Notes: generated by a model not told the origin, from the letters alone. A DNA stretch of 6,240 bases from JAJRXK01 sp964593155 (GCA_964593155.1 CAZQHE010000187.1:1-6240), one strand, 5' to 3'; shown: positions 1 through 6,130, counted from the stretch's first letter. Made by a program: numbers and translations.

Positions 1-1030
1 ATTCGGGGCCGAGCCGAAGCGACAGGGCCGCCTCGAGCTTTTCGGCCAGGAGTTCGCTGTCGGGGCCTTCTTCCTCGACCAGGAATTCCACGATCGTGTA
101 CCAGGCTTCGCCCTTGGCCTGCGACTGACTGTCCTCGGCACCGAGCTCCTCGAGCGCCGCGATGCCCTCGTCCACACGGCCCTGCTCGAGCAGGACGCGC
201 CCCTCGAGCAGGAAGGCCTCGTCGCGCTGGGCCTGGTCCATCGCCAGGTCGGACAGCTCGACGACCAGCTCGGCCGCCTCCTCCGGACGGTCCTCGGCGA
301 TCAGGGTCTCGACGAGCAGTCGATCGACCTCGAAGCGCTCGGCGTCGTTCAACGGCTCGGGATCGATCTGCGCCAGCTGTTCGAGGGCATCGGACTGCCG
401 CTCGACCTCGAGCAGGAGCCGGGCGAGGGAGAGACGGACCGACGAGACCTCGCGCCGATCGGGGTGGCGTTCCAGGAACCGACGGTAGTAGTCGAGGGCC
501 TGATCGTAGCGGCGGTCCTCGGCGTACGCATCGCCCAGGCGATACAGGGCCTCGGCCGCGAATCGCCCCTCGGGGTAGGCCTCGCGCAGGCGCGCGAACC
601 AGTCGAGGCCGGTCTGCTCCTCGCCGCGGCCGAGGTGGGCCAGGCTCTTCAGGTACATGGCCTCTTCCACGAACTCGCTGTTCGGGAAGTTGGCGAGCAG
701 GTTGTCGAGATTGCGCAGCGCATCCGACCACTCGTTCAGCCGCAGGTGCGCCTTGCCCATGAGGAAGAGTGCGTCGTCGACGAGATCGCTGTCGGGGTAC
801 TCGTCGAGCAACATCTGCGACTTGCGGATCGCCCGCTGGTACTGCGTCCGCTGCTGTTGGGTGGGTCGGTCGCGGGGATCGACGTCCTCTCCCAACCGAT
901 CACCCTCCTCGAAGGCGGTCTCGGCGTTGTAGAACAGGTTGAAGTAGGCACAGCCTCCCCCCAACAGGGTCACGACCGCGAACAGTGCGACCGCGGTCGG
1001 CCATGGGATCCGCTGCTTCGTCGATCTCAA
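1..1030 (-). CDS. TPR-repeat outer-membrane-type lipoprotein, partial (C-terminus beyond left edge)
   Basis: I translated this frame by hand from 1030 down to base 2. It is open for 343 codons with no stop, so the gene continues past the left edge. The best start is TTG at 1030-1028, 25 nt after the pyrC stop. No in-frame ATG or GTG lies between that stop and the signal peptide, and the ribosome-binding site is weak. The N-terminus is a lipoprotein signal: basic n-region (R2, K5, R7), hydrophobic residues 13-23, then a slightly unusual lipobox LGGGC with Cys27. The mature start CAYFNLFYNAETAF resembles TPR lipoproteins I recall from FCB-group bacteria. Residues about 63-190 are helix-turn-helix repeats of BamD/YbgF style, with YPDSDLVDDALF, FPNSEFVEEAMY and AYPEGRFAAEALYRLGDAY; further helical repeats run to at least residue 335. 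The likely role is a periplasm-facing scaffold, possibly in envelope assembly. The exact function is unknown. It is probably co-transcribed with pyrC. Confidence 0.8.
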   Translation of the reverse strand, partial: MRSTKQRIPWPTAVALFAVVTLLGGGCAYFNLFYNAETAFEEGDRLGEDVDPRDRPTQQQRTQYQRAIRKSQMLLDEYPDSDLVDDALFLMGKAHLRLNEWSDALRNLDNLLANFPNSEFVEEAMYLKSLAHLGRGEEQTGLDWFARLREAYPEGRFAAEALYRLGDAYAEDRRYDQALDYYRRFLERHPDRREVSSVRLSLARLLLEVERQSDALEQLAQIDPEPLNDAERFEVDRLLVETLIAEDRPEEAAELVVELSDLAMDQAQRDEAFLLEGRVLLEQGRVDEGIAALEELGAEDSQSQAKGEAWYTIVEFLVEEEGPDSELLAEKLEAALSLRLGPE

Positions 1031-1055
1031 GCCCTGGTGTCCACTCGTGTCGGGG

Positions 1056-2396
1056 TCAGGACGCTCCACCGGCGGTGGCGGCCGTCTCCAGGTCGAAGGT
1101 CACGCGACCGGCCAGGTAGGTCGCGTGCACGCGCCCGGTGAGCGCCCGCCCGAGCCACGGGCAGTTGCGTCCCTTGCTGCGCAGTCCACCGGCGTGCGGC
1201 GTCCACGTGTCGTCGGGGTCGATCAGGGCGAAGTCGGCCGTACGGCCGGGCTCCAGGCTGCCGCCCGGCTTCCCGAGGATACGAGCCGGCGCCGTCGACA
1301 TCAACTCGACCAGCCGTGGCAGGTCCAGGGGACCGCGCCGCACCAACCGTTCGTGGGCGGCGGCGAAGGCGGTCTCGAGGCCGATCACGCCGAAGGGGGC
1401 GTGGGCGAAGGTTCGCTCCTTGTCGGTTCCGGTGTGCGGCGCGTGGTCGCTGGCGATCGCATCGATGGTGCCGTCGGCGAGTGCCTCGATCAGGGCCTCC
1501 TGATCGGCCGCGCTGCGCAGCGGCGGCTTGACCTTGAACGAGGTGTCGTAGTCGCGGCAGTCGGAGTCGGTGAAGAAGACGTGGTGCGGGGTTGTCTCGC
1601 AGGTGATCGACAGACCCTGCGCCCGGGCAGTGCGGATGAGTCCGACGCCGTCGCGGGTGCTCACGTGCGGGACGTGCAGGTGGGCACCGGTCAGGCGCGC
1701 GAGTTCGATGTCGCGCGCGATCGCGCTGACCTCGGCGGCCGCGGGCAGACCGACCAGTCCGAGACGCGTGCTCCACGTGCCCTCGTGCATGGTCCCGTTG
1801 GGTGAGAGCGAGGCGTCCTCGGGGTGGCTGATCACGGGCACGCCGAAGGTGCGGATCGACTCCATGGCGTGCCGCATGAGTCCGCCGTCGCGCACCCACT
1901 GCACGTCGTCGGAGAAGGCCACCGCGCCGGCGTCGAAGAGGTCGCCGTATTCCACCATGGCTTCGCCCTTCATGCCCGCGGTCAGCGCCGCGACCGGGTG
2001 CGTGCGGCAGGTGCCGGCCTCGGCGCTGCGCACGAGCACCAGTTCGACGGCCCCGGGCGCGTCGGCGCAGGGCCGGGTGTTGGGCATCGCCGTGATGTCG
2101 GTGTAGCCACCGGCCGCGGCCGCCGCGCACCCGGTGGCGATGGTCTCGCGATCCTCGTAGCCGGGCTCGCGCAGGTGCGCCCGCAGGTCGAACAGCCCCG
2201 GGACGAGCACCAGGCCCTGACCGCTGCGCTGTTCCGCGCCCTCGATCGGAGCGAAGTCGGCCGGCAGCTCGCCCAGGTCGCAGGCGACGATCTCGCCGTC
2301 GCGCGCGACGAGGTGGCCGATGCCGTCGAGCCTGCGCGCCGGATCGATCAAGCGGGCACCGGTGACGATGAGCGTGTGGTGATCCTGAGCTTCCAT
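1056..2396 (-). CDS. pyrC: Dihydroorotase, class I (PyrC) with an altered metal-binding motif
   Basis: A 446-residue amidohydrolase matching class I dihydroorotases, which cyclise carbamoyl-aspartate to dihydroorotate in the cytosol (third step of UMP synthesis). Visible motifs in order: DLRAHLREPG at 70-79, MPN at 104-106, FSDD at 161-164, ISHPED at 189-194, HVST at 244-247, TPHH at 269-272, PPLR at 291-294 and SDHAPH at 316-321, followed by a C-terminal beta strand region of the urease-like composite fold. By family knowledge R76 and N106 bind substrate, and H191, H244 and D317 correspond to metal or catalytic residues. The first His of the usual DxHxH motif is Arg72 (codon CGG); only H74 remains. 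The usual SDDG reads SDDV, and the common NPPLR reads KPPLR. ATG at 2396 follows a GGAGG 11 nt upstream and sits 30 nt after pyrB. Activity alone is uncertain; a PyrC'-like structural partner of PyrB is the alternative. Confidence 0.93.
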   Translation of the reverse strand: MEAQDHHTLIVTGARLIDPARRLDGIGHLVARDGEIVACDLGELPADFAPIEGAEQRSGQGLVLVPGLFDLRAHLREPGYEDRETIATGCAAAAAGGYTDITAMPNTRPCADAPGAVELVLVRSAEAGTCRTHPVAALTAGMKGEAMVEYGDLFDAGAVAFSDDVQWVRDGGLMRHAMESIRTFGVPVISHPEDASLSPNGTMHEGTWSTRLGLVGLPAAAEVSAIARDIELARLTGAHLHVPHVSTRDGVGLIRTARAQGLSITCETTPHHVFFTDSDCRDYDTSFKVKPPLRSAADQEALIEALADGTIDAIASDHAPHTGTDKERTFAHAPFGVIGLETAFAAAHERLVRRGPLDLPRLVELMSTAPARILGKPGGSLEPGRTADFALIDPDDTWTPHAGGLRSKGRNCPWLGRALTGRVHATYLAGRVTFDLETAATAGGAS

Positions 2397-2426
2397 TGCC
2401 GTTCGTGCCTCCGTCGTCGTCCGACG

Positions 2427-3368
2427 CTACAGATCCTGTCCGAGGCTCTCGCGGACGCCGCCGGAGAGCAGGTAGAGCACGGCCATGCGCACGGCCACGC
2501 CATTGGTCACCTGTTCGAGGATCACCTGGCGATCGCCGTCGGCCACCGCGCTGCTGATCTCGACGTCCCGGTTCATCGGTCCGGGATGCATGATGATGCA
2601 GCCGGGCTTGGTGCGGGCGAGCATGCGGTCGTCGAGCCGGTAGGCACGGGCGTACTCGCGGTTGCCCGGGAAGATCTGGTTCTCCTGACGCTCGAGCTGG
2701 ATCCGCAGCACGTTCACCGCGTCGGCGTCCTCGATCGCGCGGGCGAGGTCGTACTCGACGGTGCAGCCGAGGCTCTCGATGTCGAGCGGCATCATCGGCG
2801 GCGGACCGCACACGGTGACGTGCGCGCCGAGCTTGGTCAGGCCCCACACGTTGCTGCGCGCCACGCGCGAGTGCGCGATGTCGCCGACGATCGTGACCCT
2901 CTTGCCCTCGAGCGACCCGAGCCTCTGCCGCATGGTCATCATGTCGAGCAGTCCCTGCGTGGGATGCTCGTGCATGCCGTCGCCGGCGTTGATCACGCTC
3001 GCCGGCACCCGATCCGACAGGTAGCGCGCCGCGCCCGAGTCCGGGTGCCGCATGACGATCATGTCGACCTTCATGGCCAGGATGTTCTCGGCGGTGTCGC
3101 GCAGGGTCTCGCCCTTGGCCACCGAGCTGCCCGAGGCGCTGAAGTTCACCACGTCGGCGCTCAGACGCTTCTCGGCCAGTTCGAAGCTGATCCGTGTGCG
3201 GGTGCTCGGTTCGAAGAACAGGTTGGTGATCGTCTTCGCCCGCAGGACGGGGACCTTCGGGATCGGACGATCGAGGACCCGACGGAAGCTCTCGGCCGTG
3301 TCGAGGATCTCGAGGATCTGTGCCGCGGTGTAGCTCTCGAGATCGAGCAGGTGCTTCTGCGCGAACAT
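2427..3368 (-). CDS. pyrB: Aspartate carbamoyltransferase catalytic subunit (PyrB)
   Basis: A 313-residue aspartate transcarbamoylase that condenses carbamoyl phosphate with aspartate, the committed step of pyrimidine synthesis. The family motifs are complete: FFEPSTRTR at 51-59 (carbamoyl-phosphate loop), the K85 loop in SSVAKGETLRDT, HPTQGLLD at 135-142, SRVARSN at 167-173, the R222 region, and HPGPMNRDVEI at 261-271 (aspartate-binding loop; Bacillus-like HPxPxNR form rather than the E. coli PLPRV form). Length is normal for the catalytic chain, with no N-terminal extension of the kind seen in pseudomonad enzymes. The ATG shares one base with the pyrR stop (TGATG), and AAGGAG lies 10 nt upstream inside pyrR, so translation is probably coupled. 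No pyrI-like regulatory chain is present in the window; feedback control is expected mainly through PyrR attenuation. Confidence 0.98.
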   Translation of the reverse strand: MFAQKHLLDLESYTAAQILEILDTAESFRRVLDRPIPKVPVLRAKTITNLFFEPSTRTRISFELAEKRLSADVVNFSASGSSVAKGETLRDTAENILAMKVDMIVMRHPDSGAARYLSDRVPASVINAGDGMHEHPTQGLLDMMTMRQRLGSLEGKRVTIVGDIAHSRVARSNVWGLTKLGAHVTVCGPPPMMPLDIESLGCTVEYDLARAIEDADAVNVLRIQLERQENQIFPGNREYARAYRLDDRMLARTKPGCIIMHPGPMNRDVEISSAVADGDRQVILEQVTNGVAVRMAVLYLLSGGVRESLGQDL

Positions 3369-3943
3369 CAGGCCTTGTCTCCTTCACCGGGTTCGTCGTC
3401 GAGCAGCTCTCCGAGCACGACCTTCCGTGACTCGTCGAAGTCCTCGACCATGACCTTGATCACCTCGCGCCGTGACGTGGGCACGTTCTTGCCCACGTAG
3501 TCGGCGCGGATCGGCAGCTCGCGGTGACCGCGGTCGATCAGCACGGCCAGCTGGATGGCGCGTGCCCGCCCGTAGTCCATGAGCTCGTTCATGGCCGCGC
3601 GCACGGTGCGGCCGGTGTAGAGCACGTCGTCGACCAGGACGACCGTCTTGTCGTTGATGTCGAAGGGCAGGTCGGTCGACCCCACGCTCGGTGCCGGACC
3701 CATGGTCGACAGGTCGTCGCGGTAGAAGGTGATGTCGAGCGTGCCCATCGGAACCTCGGTTCCCTCGATGCGCGTGATCGCGCGCTGGACGTCGCGCGCC
3801 AGGCTCACCCCCCGCCGCTGGATCCCGATGAGCACGACGTCGTCGGTCCCGTGGTTGCGCTCGATCACCTCGTGGGCGATGCGGGCCAGCGCGCGGTTCA
3901 TGTCGGCGCCGTCGAGGAGTTGTGATTTCTCTCGGATCTGCAT
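3368..3943 (-). CDS. pyrR: Bifunctional pyr operon attenuation regulator / uracil phosphoribosyltransferase (PyrR)
   Basis: A 191-residue type I phosphoribosyltransferase of the PyrR family. In this family the protein binds a hairpin in pyr mRNA when UMP or UTP is abundant and promotes termination; many members also make UMP from uracil and PRPP. The PRPP loop VVLVDDVLYTGRT is at 101-113, and RRGVSLARD at 43-51 is the conserved early motif. Residues that family studies link to RNA binding appear conserved: RIAHEVIERN at 21-30 and DRGHRELPIR at 137-146, including H140, R141 and R146. The ATG at 3943 gives the usual N-terminus (MQIREKSQLLDGADMNRAL). The frame stays open upstream to a TTG at 4087, but that extension would translate the attenuator and looks unlike PyrR. 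The Shine-Dalgarno is weak. It leads the operon pyrR-pyrB-pyrC, and its own leader carries the expected PyrR target. Confidence 0.97.
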   Translation of the reverse strand: MQIREKSQLLDGADMNRALARIAHEVIERNHGTDDVVLIGIQRRGVSLARDVQRAITRIEGTEVPMGTLDITFYRDDLSTMGPAPSVGSTDLPFDINDKTVVLVDDVLYTGRTVRAAMNELMDYGRARAIQLAVLIDRGHRELPIRADYVGKNVPTSRREVIKVMVEDFDESRKVVLGELLDDEPGEGDKA

Positions 3944-4007
3944 GACGAACGTCCCGGACTGGATCCTCGGAGCCGTGATCAGGAGTGGGGTCGACCGTGA
4001 CCGCCGG

Positions 4008-4045
4008 ACAGAAGAAGACCCGCGACGTCGCCACGGACGTGCGGG
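4008..4045 (-). terminator. Intrinsic-terminator-like hairpin in the pyrR leader (attenuator)
   Basis: On the minus strand CCCGC (4045-4041) and ACGTC (4040-4036) pair with GACGT (4029-4025) and GCGGG (4023-4019). This gives a 10-bp stem with one bulged C and a loop CGTGGC. It is followed at once by the T-rich run TCTTCTTCTGT (4018-4008). A strong GC stem plus a U-rich tail, 65 nt upstream of the pyrR start and downstream of the PyrR hairpin, is the layout of a pyr attenuator. The tail is interrupted by C, so terminator strength is uncertain. Confidence 0.75.
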
Positions 4046-4059
4046 TATGCTCGGCGATT

Positions 4060-4082
4060 CCGTGTTTCGGGCCGGTACACGG
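4060..4082 (-). promoter_or_regulatory. Small hairpin between the PyrR site and the terminator
   Basis: CCGTGT (4082-4077) and ACACGG (4065-4060) on the minus strand form a perfect 6-bp stem with an 11-nt loop. Part of the 3' arm, CACGGA (4064-4059), could instead pair with TCCGTG (4037-4032) in the terminator. The loop segment CCGGCCC (4075-4069) could pair with GGTCCGG (4100-4094) of the PyrR hairpin. It may therefore be a switching element linking PyrR binding to termination; this is inferred from pairing by eye. Confidence 0.45.
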
Positions 4083-4089
4083 CGCAACC

Positions 4090-4120
4090 CCTTCCGGACC
4101 TCACGGGATCCGCTTAAAGG
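4090..4120 (-). promoter_or_regulatory. PyrR-binding RNA hairpin (anti-antiterminator) of the pyr leader
   Basis: On the minus strand the 14 nt at 4110-4097 read GATCCCGTGAGGTC. They fit the published PyrR target ARUCCNGNGAGGYU at 12 of 14 positions. The two mismatches are the first and last bases, which form the closing pair: A-U is replaced by G-C, so pairing is kept. The fold is also as expected: upper stem CGGA/TCCG (4112-4109 with 4098-4095), then CC/GG around the CGTGA loop with a bulged U. A purine-rich internal loop and a lower stem CCTT/AAGG (4120-4117 with 4093-4090) complete it. It lies upstream of the terminator and of pyrR itself, so autogenous attenuation by PyrR is the natural reading. 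Confidence 0.85.
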
Positions 4121-4133
4121 TGTCGGATGCGGT

Positions 4134-4152
4134 GCGTCGTCGGCGACGACGC
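4134..4152 (-). repeat. 19-bp near-perfect palindrome at the predicted pyrR transcript start
   Basis: The minus strand reads GCGTCGTCGCCGACGACGC, two 9-base arms around a single central C. It begins about one base after the transcription start predicted from the upstream boxes. As RNA it would form a 7-bp or longer 5' hairpin, which could stabilise the leader; as DNA it could be an operator. No T-run follows, so it is not a convincing terminator for the upstream lipoprotein gene. Confidence 0.5.
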
Positions 4153-4159
4153 TGGCGGG

Positions 4160-4188
4160 ACCTTAGCGGGTCGCGGTGGCTTCGGCAA
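4160..4188 (-). promoter_or_regulatory. Sigma-70-like promoter for pyrR-pyrB-pyrC
   Basis: On the minus strand TTGCCG (4188-4183) is followed by exactly 17 nt and then TAAGGT (4165-4160), a good -35/-10 pair for a GC-rich genome. Transcription would start near 4153, giving a leader of about 210 nt that contains the PyrR hairpin and the terminator in the correct order. The promoter begins only about 20 bp after the stop of the upstream lipoprotein gene. Strand, spacing and position support it; no experimental start is known to me. Confidence 0.6.
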
Positions 4189-4209
4189 GCGATGTCACGG
4201 AACCGCGCC

Positions 4210-4983
4210 TCAACGGCCCGGACGCAGCGCACGCAGGTGCTCGCGGGCCTCGTCCGCCAGCGCGCTGGTGGCGTCGCGCTCGAGGTAGGCCTCCCAGGCG
4301 GCCGCGGCCTCGTCGACGCGGCCGACCCGCTGCAGGGCCAGCGCGTAGGTCCAGCGGGCGCGCAGGAACTCCGGATCGAAGGCCAGGGCCCGCTCCAGGG
4401 GCTCGAGCGCGCGGGCGTCGTCGCCGCCGTGGACGTAGGCGGCGGCCAGGCCGTAGAGCGCGTCGGGATCGTCGGGCCGCTCCTCCACCACGCGCCGCAG
4501 TTCCTCGGCCGCGGCGGTGGGTTCACCGAGGCGGATGAGGACCAGACCCAGGTTGTAGCGGGCGTCGAGGTAGTGCGGCGCACGATCCAGGGCCCGCTCG
4601 AAGGCCTCGCGGGCCTCGGTCTCGCGGCCACGCTGCTGCATGGCCTCGACCCCGGCGTTGTACGAACCCCGCGCCGAGGCGACGGCGCGCACCAGTTCGA
4701 GGTCCTCGCTGCGCACGTCGATCCGCACGCGCTCGCCGGGAGCGGGCTCGGAGGCGGGATCGCGGCCGTTGTCGCGCGCGATGCGTTCGGCGTAGCGGCC
4801 GTCGCCGTAGATCCGCGAGCTGATCGCGTCCCAGGTGTCGCCGGCGCGCACTTCGATCGTGGTGCTGCGGGCCACCGGCGGCTGTTCGCCGGCCGGATCG
4901 GTCCCGGGCAGACCCTGAGGAGGATCGGCGCATCCGGTCAGGACGAGGGCCGCCGCCACGGCCAGCGGAACGATCCGCCTCAC
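4210..4983 (-). CDS. Lipoprotein with LysM domain and TPR repeats
   Basis: A 257-residue predicted lipoprotein. GTG at 4983 is the chosen start: it overlaps the dus stop (GTGA), has GGGGAAGG 8 nt upstream, and leads directly into a signal peptide (R2, R3, hydrophobic 4-15) with lipobox LTGC ending at Cys18. A Pro-rich linker follows. Residues about 42-90 form a LysM-like domain (IEVRAGDTWDAISSRIYGDG, then an RIARDNGRDP-like turn and a closing PGERVRID strand), which usually binds peptidoglycan or other GlcNAc polymers. Residues about 106-240 make roughly four TPRs, including ALDRAPHYLDARYNLG and RPDDPDALYGLAAAYVHGGD, a protein-interaction surface. The probable role is a membrane-anchored adaptor facing the periplasm. 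It appears to form a two-gene operon with dus, although their functions are not obviously linked. The frame stays open far upstream, but that part is out of frame with dus and not a protein. Confidence 0.88.
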   Translation of the reverse strand: MRRIVPLAVAAALVLTGCADPPQGLPGTDPAGEQPPVARSTTIEVRAGDTWDAISSRIYGDGRYAERIARDNGRDPASEPAPGERVRIDVRSEDLELVRAVASARGSYNAGVEAMQQRGRETEAREAFERALDRAPHYLDARYNLGLVLIRLGEPTAAAEELRRVVEERPDDPDALYGLAAAYVHGGDDARALEPLERALAFDPEFLRARWTYALALQRVGRVDEAAAAWEAYLERDATSALADEAREHLRALRPGR

Positions 4984-6032
4984 GCCGCGCGCCTTCCCCG
5001 CGCCGGCTCGGGCCGGAAGCCGCGGTTGCGCATCCGGTAGTCCTCGAAGGCGGCCACGACCTCGTCGCGGTCGTTGGTCGCGAACACCCGCTTGCGCAGA
5101 TCGGCCACGCCCGGGCAGCCCTTGAGGTAGGCCGCGAAGTGCCGCTTCATGCGGTTCATGCCCGTGCGCGGCCCCTTCAGCGCGATCTCGCGGTCGAGGT
5201 GGTCGACGAGCACGGTCACCACGCGGTCGACGTCGGGAGGCTGGTACTCGACACCGCGGCGCACCGCGTCGATCTCCTCGAACACGAAGGGATTGCCGAT
5301 CGCCGCGCGTGCGATCATGACCGCGTCGCAGTGCGTCTCGGACTTGATGCGACGGTAGTCCTCGCCGTTCCACACGTCGCCGTTGCCGATCACCGGCACC
5401 TCGGCCACGTCCTTCATCCGGGCGATCGGCGCCCAGTCGGCGATGCCGGTGAACTTCTGGTCGCGCGTGCGGCCGTGCATGGTGATCGCACAGGCGCCGG
5501 CGTCCTGCAGCATCTGCGTGGTCTCGAGGTAGTTCAGCGCACCCTGACTCCAGCCCAGGCGTGTCTTGGCCGTCACGGGCAGCGACGTGGCCTCGACCAC
5601 CGCCCGCACGATGTCCTCCATGAGCGGCACGTTGCACAGCAGCGCCGAGCCGCCGTTCTTCTTCACGACCTTCTTCACCGGGCAGCCGAAGTTCAGGTCG
5701 ATCAGGTCGGGCCCGAGCTTCTCGGCCTCGCGCGCGGCCTCGGCCATGCGCTCGGGATCGCTGCCGAAGAGCTGGATTCCCACGGGGTGCTCGTCCTCGG
5801 CCAGCTCGATGAGCTCGCGTGTGCTCTGGTTGCCGTGGACCACGCCGTCGGCGCTGGCGAATTCGCAGAAGGTGACGTCGGCACCGTGGTCGCGGCAGAT
5901 GGCGCGGAAGACGAGATCGGTCACGCCGGCCATCGGCGAGAGCAGGACCTCGTCGTGCGCGTACAGCGCCCGCACCCGCGCACGCTTCTCGGCGATGCGG
6001 TTGCGCTGGAAGAAGTTCGCGTGGTCGACCAT
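4980..6032 (-). CDS. dusB: tRNA-dihydrouridine synthase (DusB/NifR3-like)
   Basis: A 350-residue FMN-dependent tRNA-dihydrouridine synthase that reduces specific uridines in the tRNA D-loop. The TIM-barrel motifs are in order: LSPMAGVTDLVFR at 31-43 (FMN/substrate entry), IQLFGSDPE at 86-94, IDLNFGCPVKKV at 111-122 with catalytic Cys117, TAKTRLGW at 154-161 with K156, ITMHGRTRDQ at 183-192, VPVIGNGDV at 212-220, and ARAAIGNPF at 241-249 for FMN phosphate. The C-terminal helical domain (about 265-335) carries RMKRHFAAYLKG, typical of DusB-type proteins. Length is normal. ATG at 6032 is the natural start, although no strong Shine-Dalgarno precedes it. The usual bacterial partner fis is not in the window. 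The assignment to the DusB subgroup rather than another bacterial Dus rests on motif resemblance only. Confidence 0.95.
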   Translation of the reverse strand: MVDHANFFQRNRIAEKRARVRALYAHDEVLLSPMAGVTDLVFRAICRDHGADVTFCEFASADGVVHGNQSTRELIELAEDEHPVGIQLFGSDPERMAEAAREAEKLGPDLIDLNFGCPVKKVVKKNGGSALLCNVPLMEDIVRAVVEATSLPVTAKTRLGWSQGALNYLETTQMLQDAGACAITMHGRTRDQKFTGIADWAPIARMKDVAEVPVIGNGDVWNGEDYRRIKSETHCDAVMIARAAIGNPFVFEEIDAVRRGVEYQPPDVDRVVTVLVDHLDREIALKGPRTGMNRMKRHFAAYLKGCPGVADLRKRVFATNDRDEVVAAFEDYRMRNRGFRPEPARGRRAA

Positions 6033-6084
6033 GGCTCGGTCCGGGGGTTCGGGGGTGCTCGGCGCCGGTCGCGGCGCGGGCCAC

Positions 6085-6090
6085 AGGATA
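6085..6090 (-). promoter_or_regulatory. Possible -10 box for dus
   Basis: TATCCT on the minus strand (4 of 6 bases of TATAAT) lies about 53 nt before the dus ATG, inside GGATATCC. No convincing -35 hexamer is found at the right spacing, so this is weak. Confidence 0.25.
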
Positions 6091-6130
6091 TCCGAAACGC
6101 CGCCCGCCGCCGACCGGTTCCCGCCAATGG

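Noticed and set aside
162..1141. Plus-strand open frames (162-488, 464-1141, 657-932)
   Set aside because: They are antisense to the continuous minus-strand TPR lipoprotein frame, which has a signal peptide and repeat structure; the plus frames show no domain.
1027..3387. Long minus-strand open frame of 786 codons across pyrB and pyrC
   Set aside because: It is out of frame with both enzymes, is dominated by Arg, Pro, Ala and Gly with no motif, and reflects high G+C at third positions of the real genes.
1824..3500. Long plus-strand open frame of 558 codons
   Set aside because: It lies antisense to pyrC, pyrB and pyrR, which have complete family motifs; its translation has skewed composition (His, Val, Asp, Arg rich) and no recognisable domain.
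3944..4087. N-terminal extension of PyrR from TTG at 4087
   Set aside because: The extra 48 residues would translate the attenuator, are Arg/Ser/Pro rich and unlike any PyrR; ATG at 3943 gives the normal family length.
4984..6084. Upstream extension of the LysM-TPR frame to 6084
   Set aside because: That part overlaps dus in another frame and is low-complexity; GTG at 4983 has a ribosome site and begins a clear lipoprotein signal.
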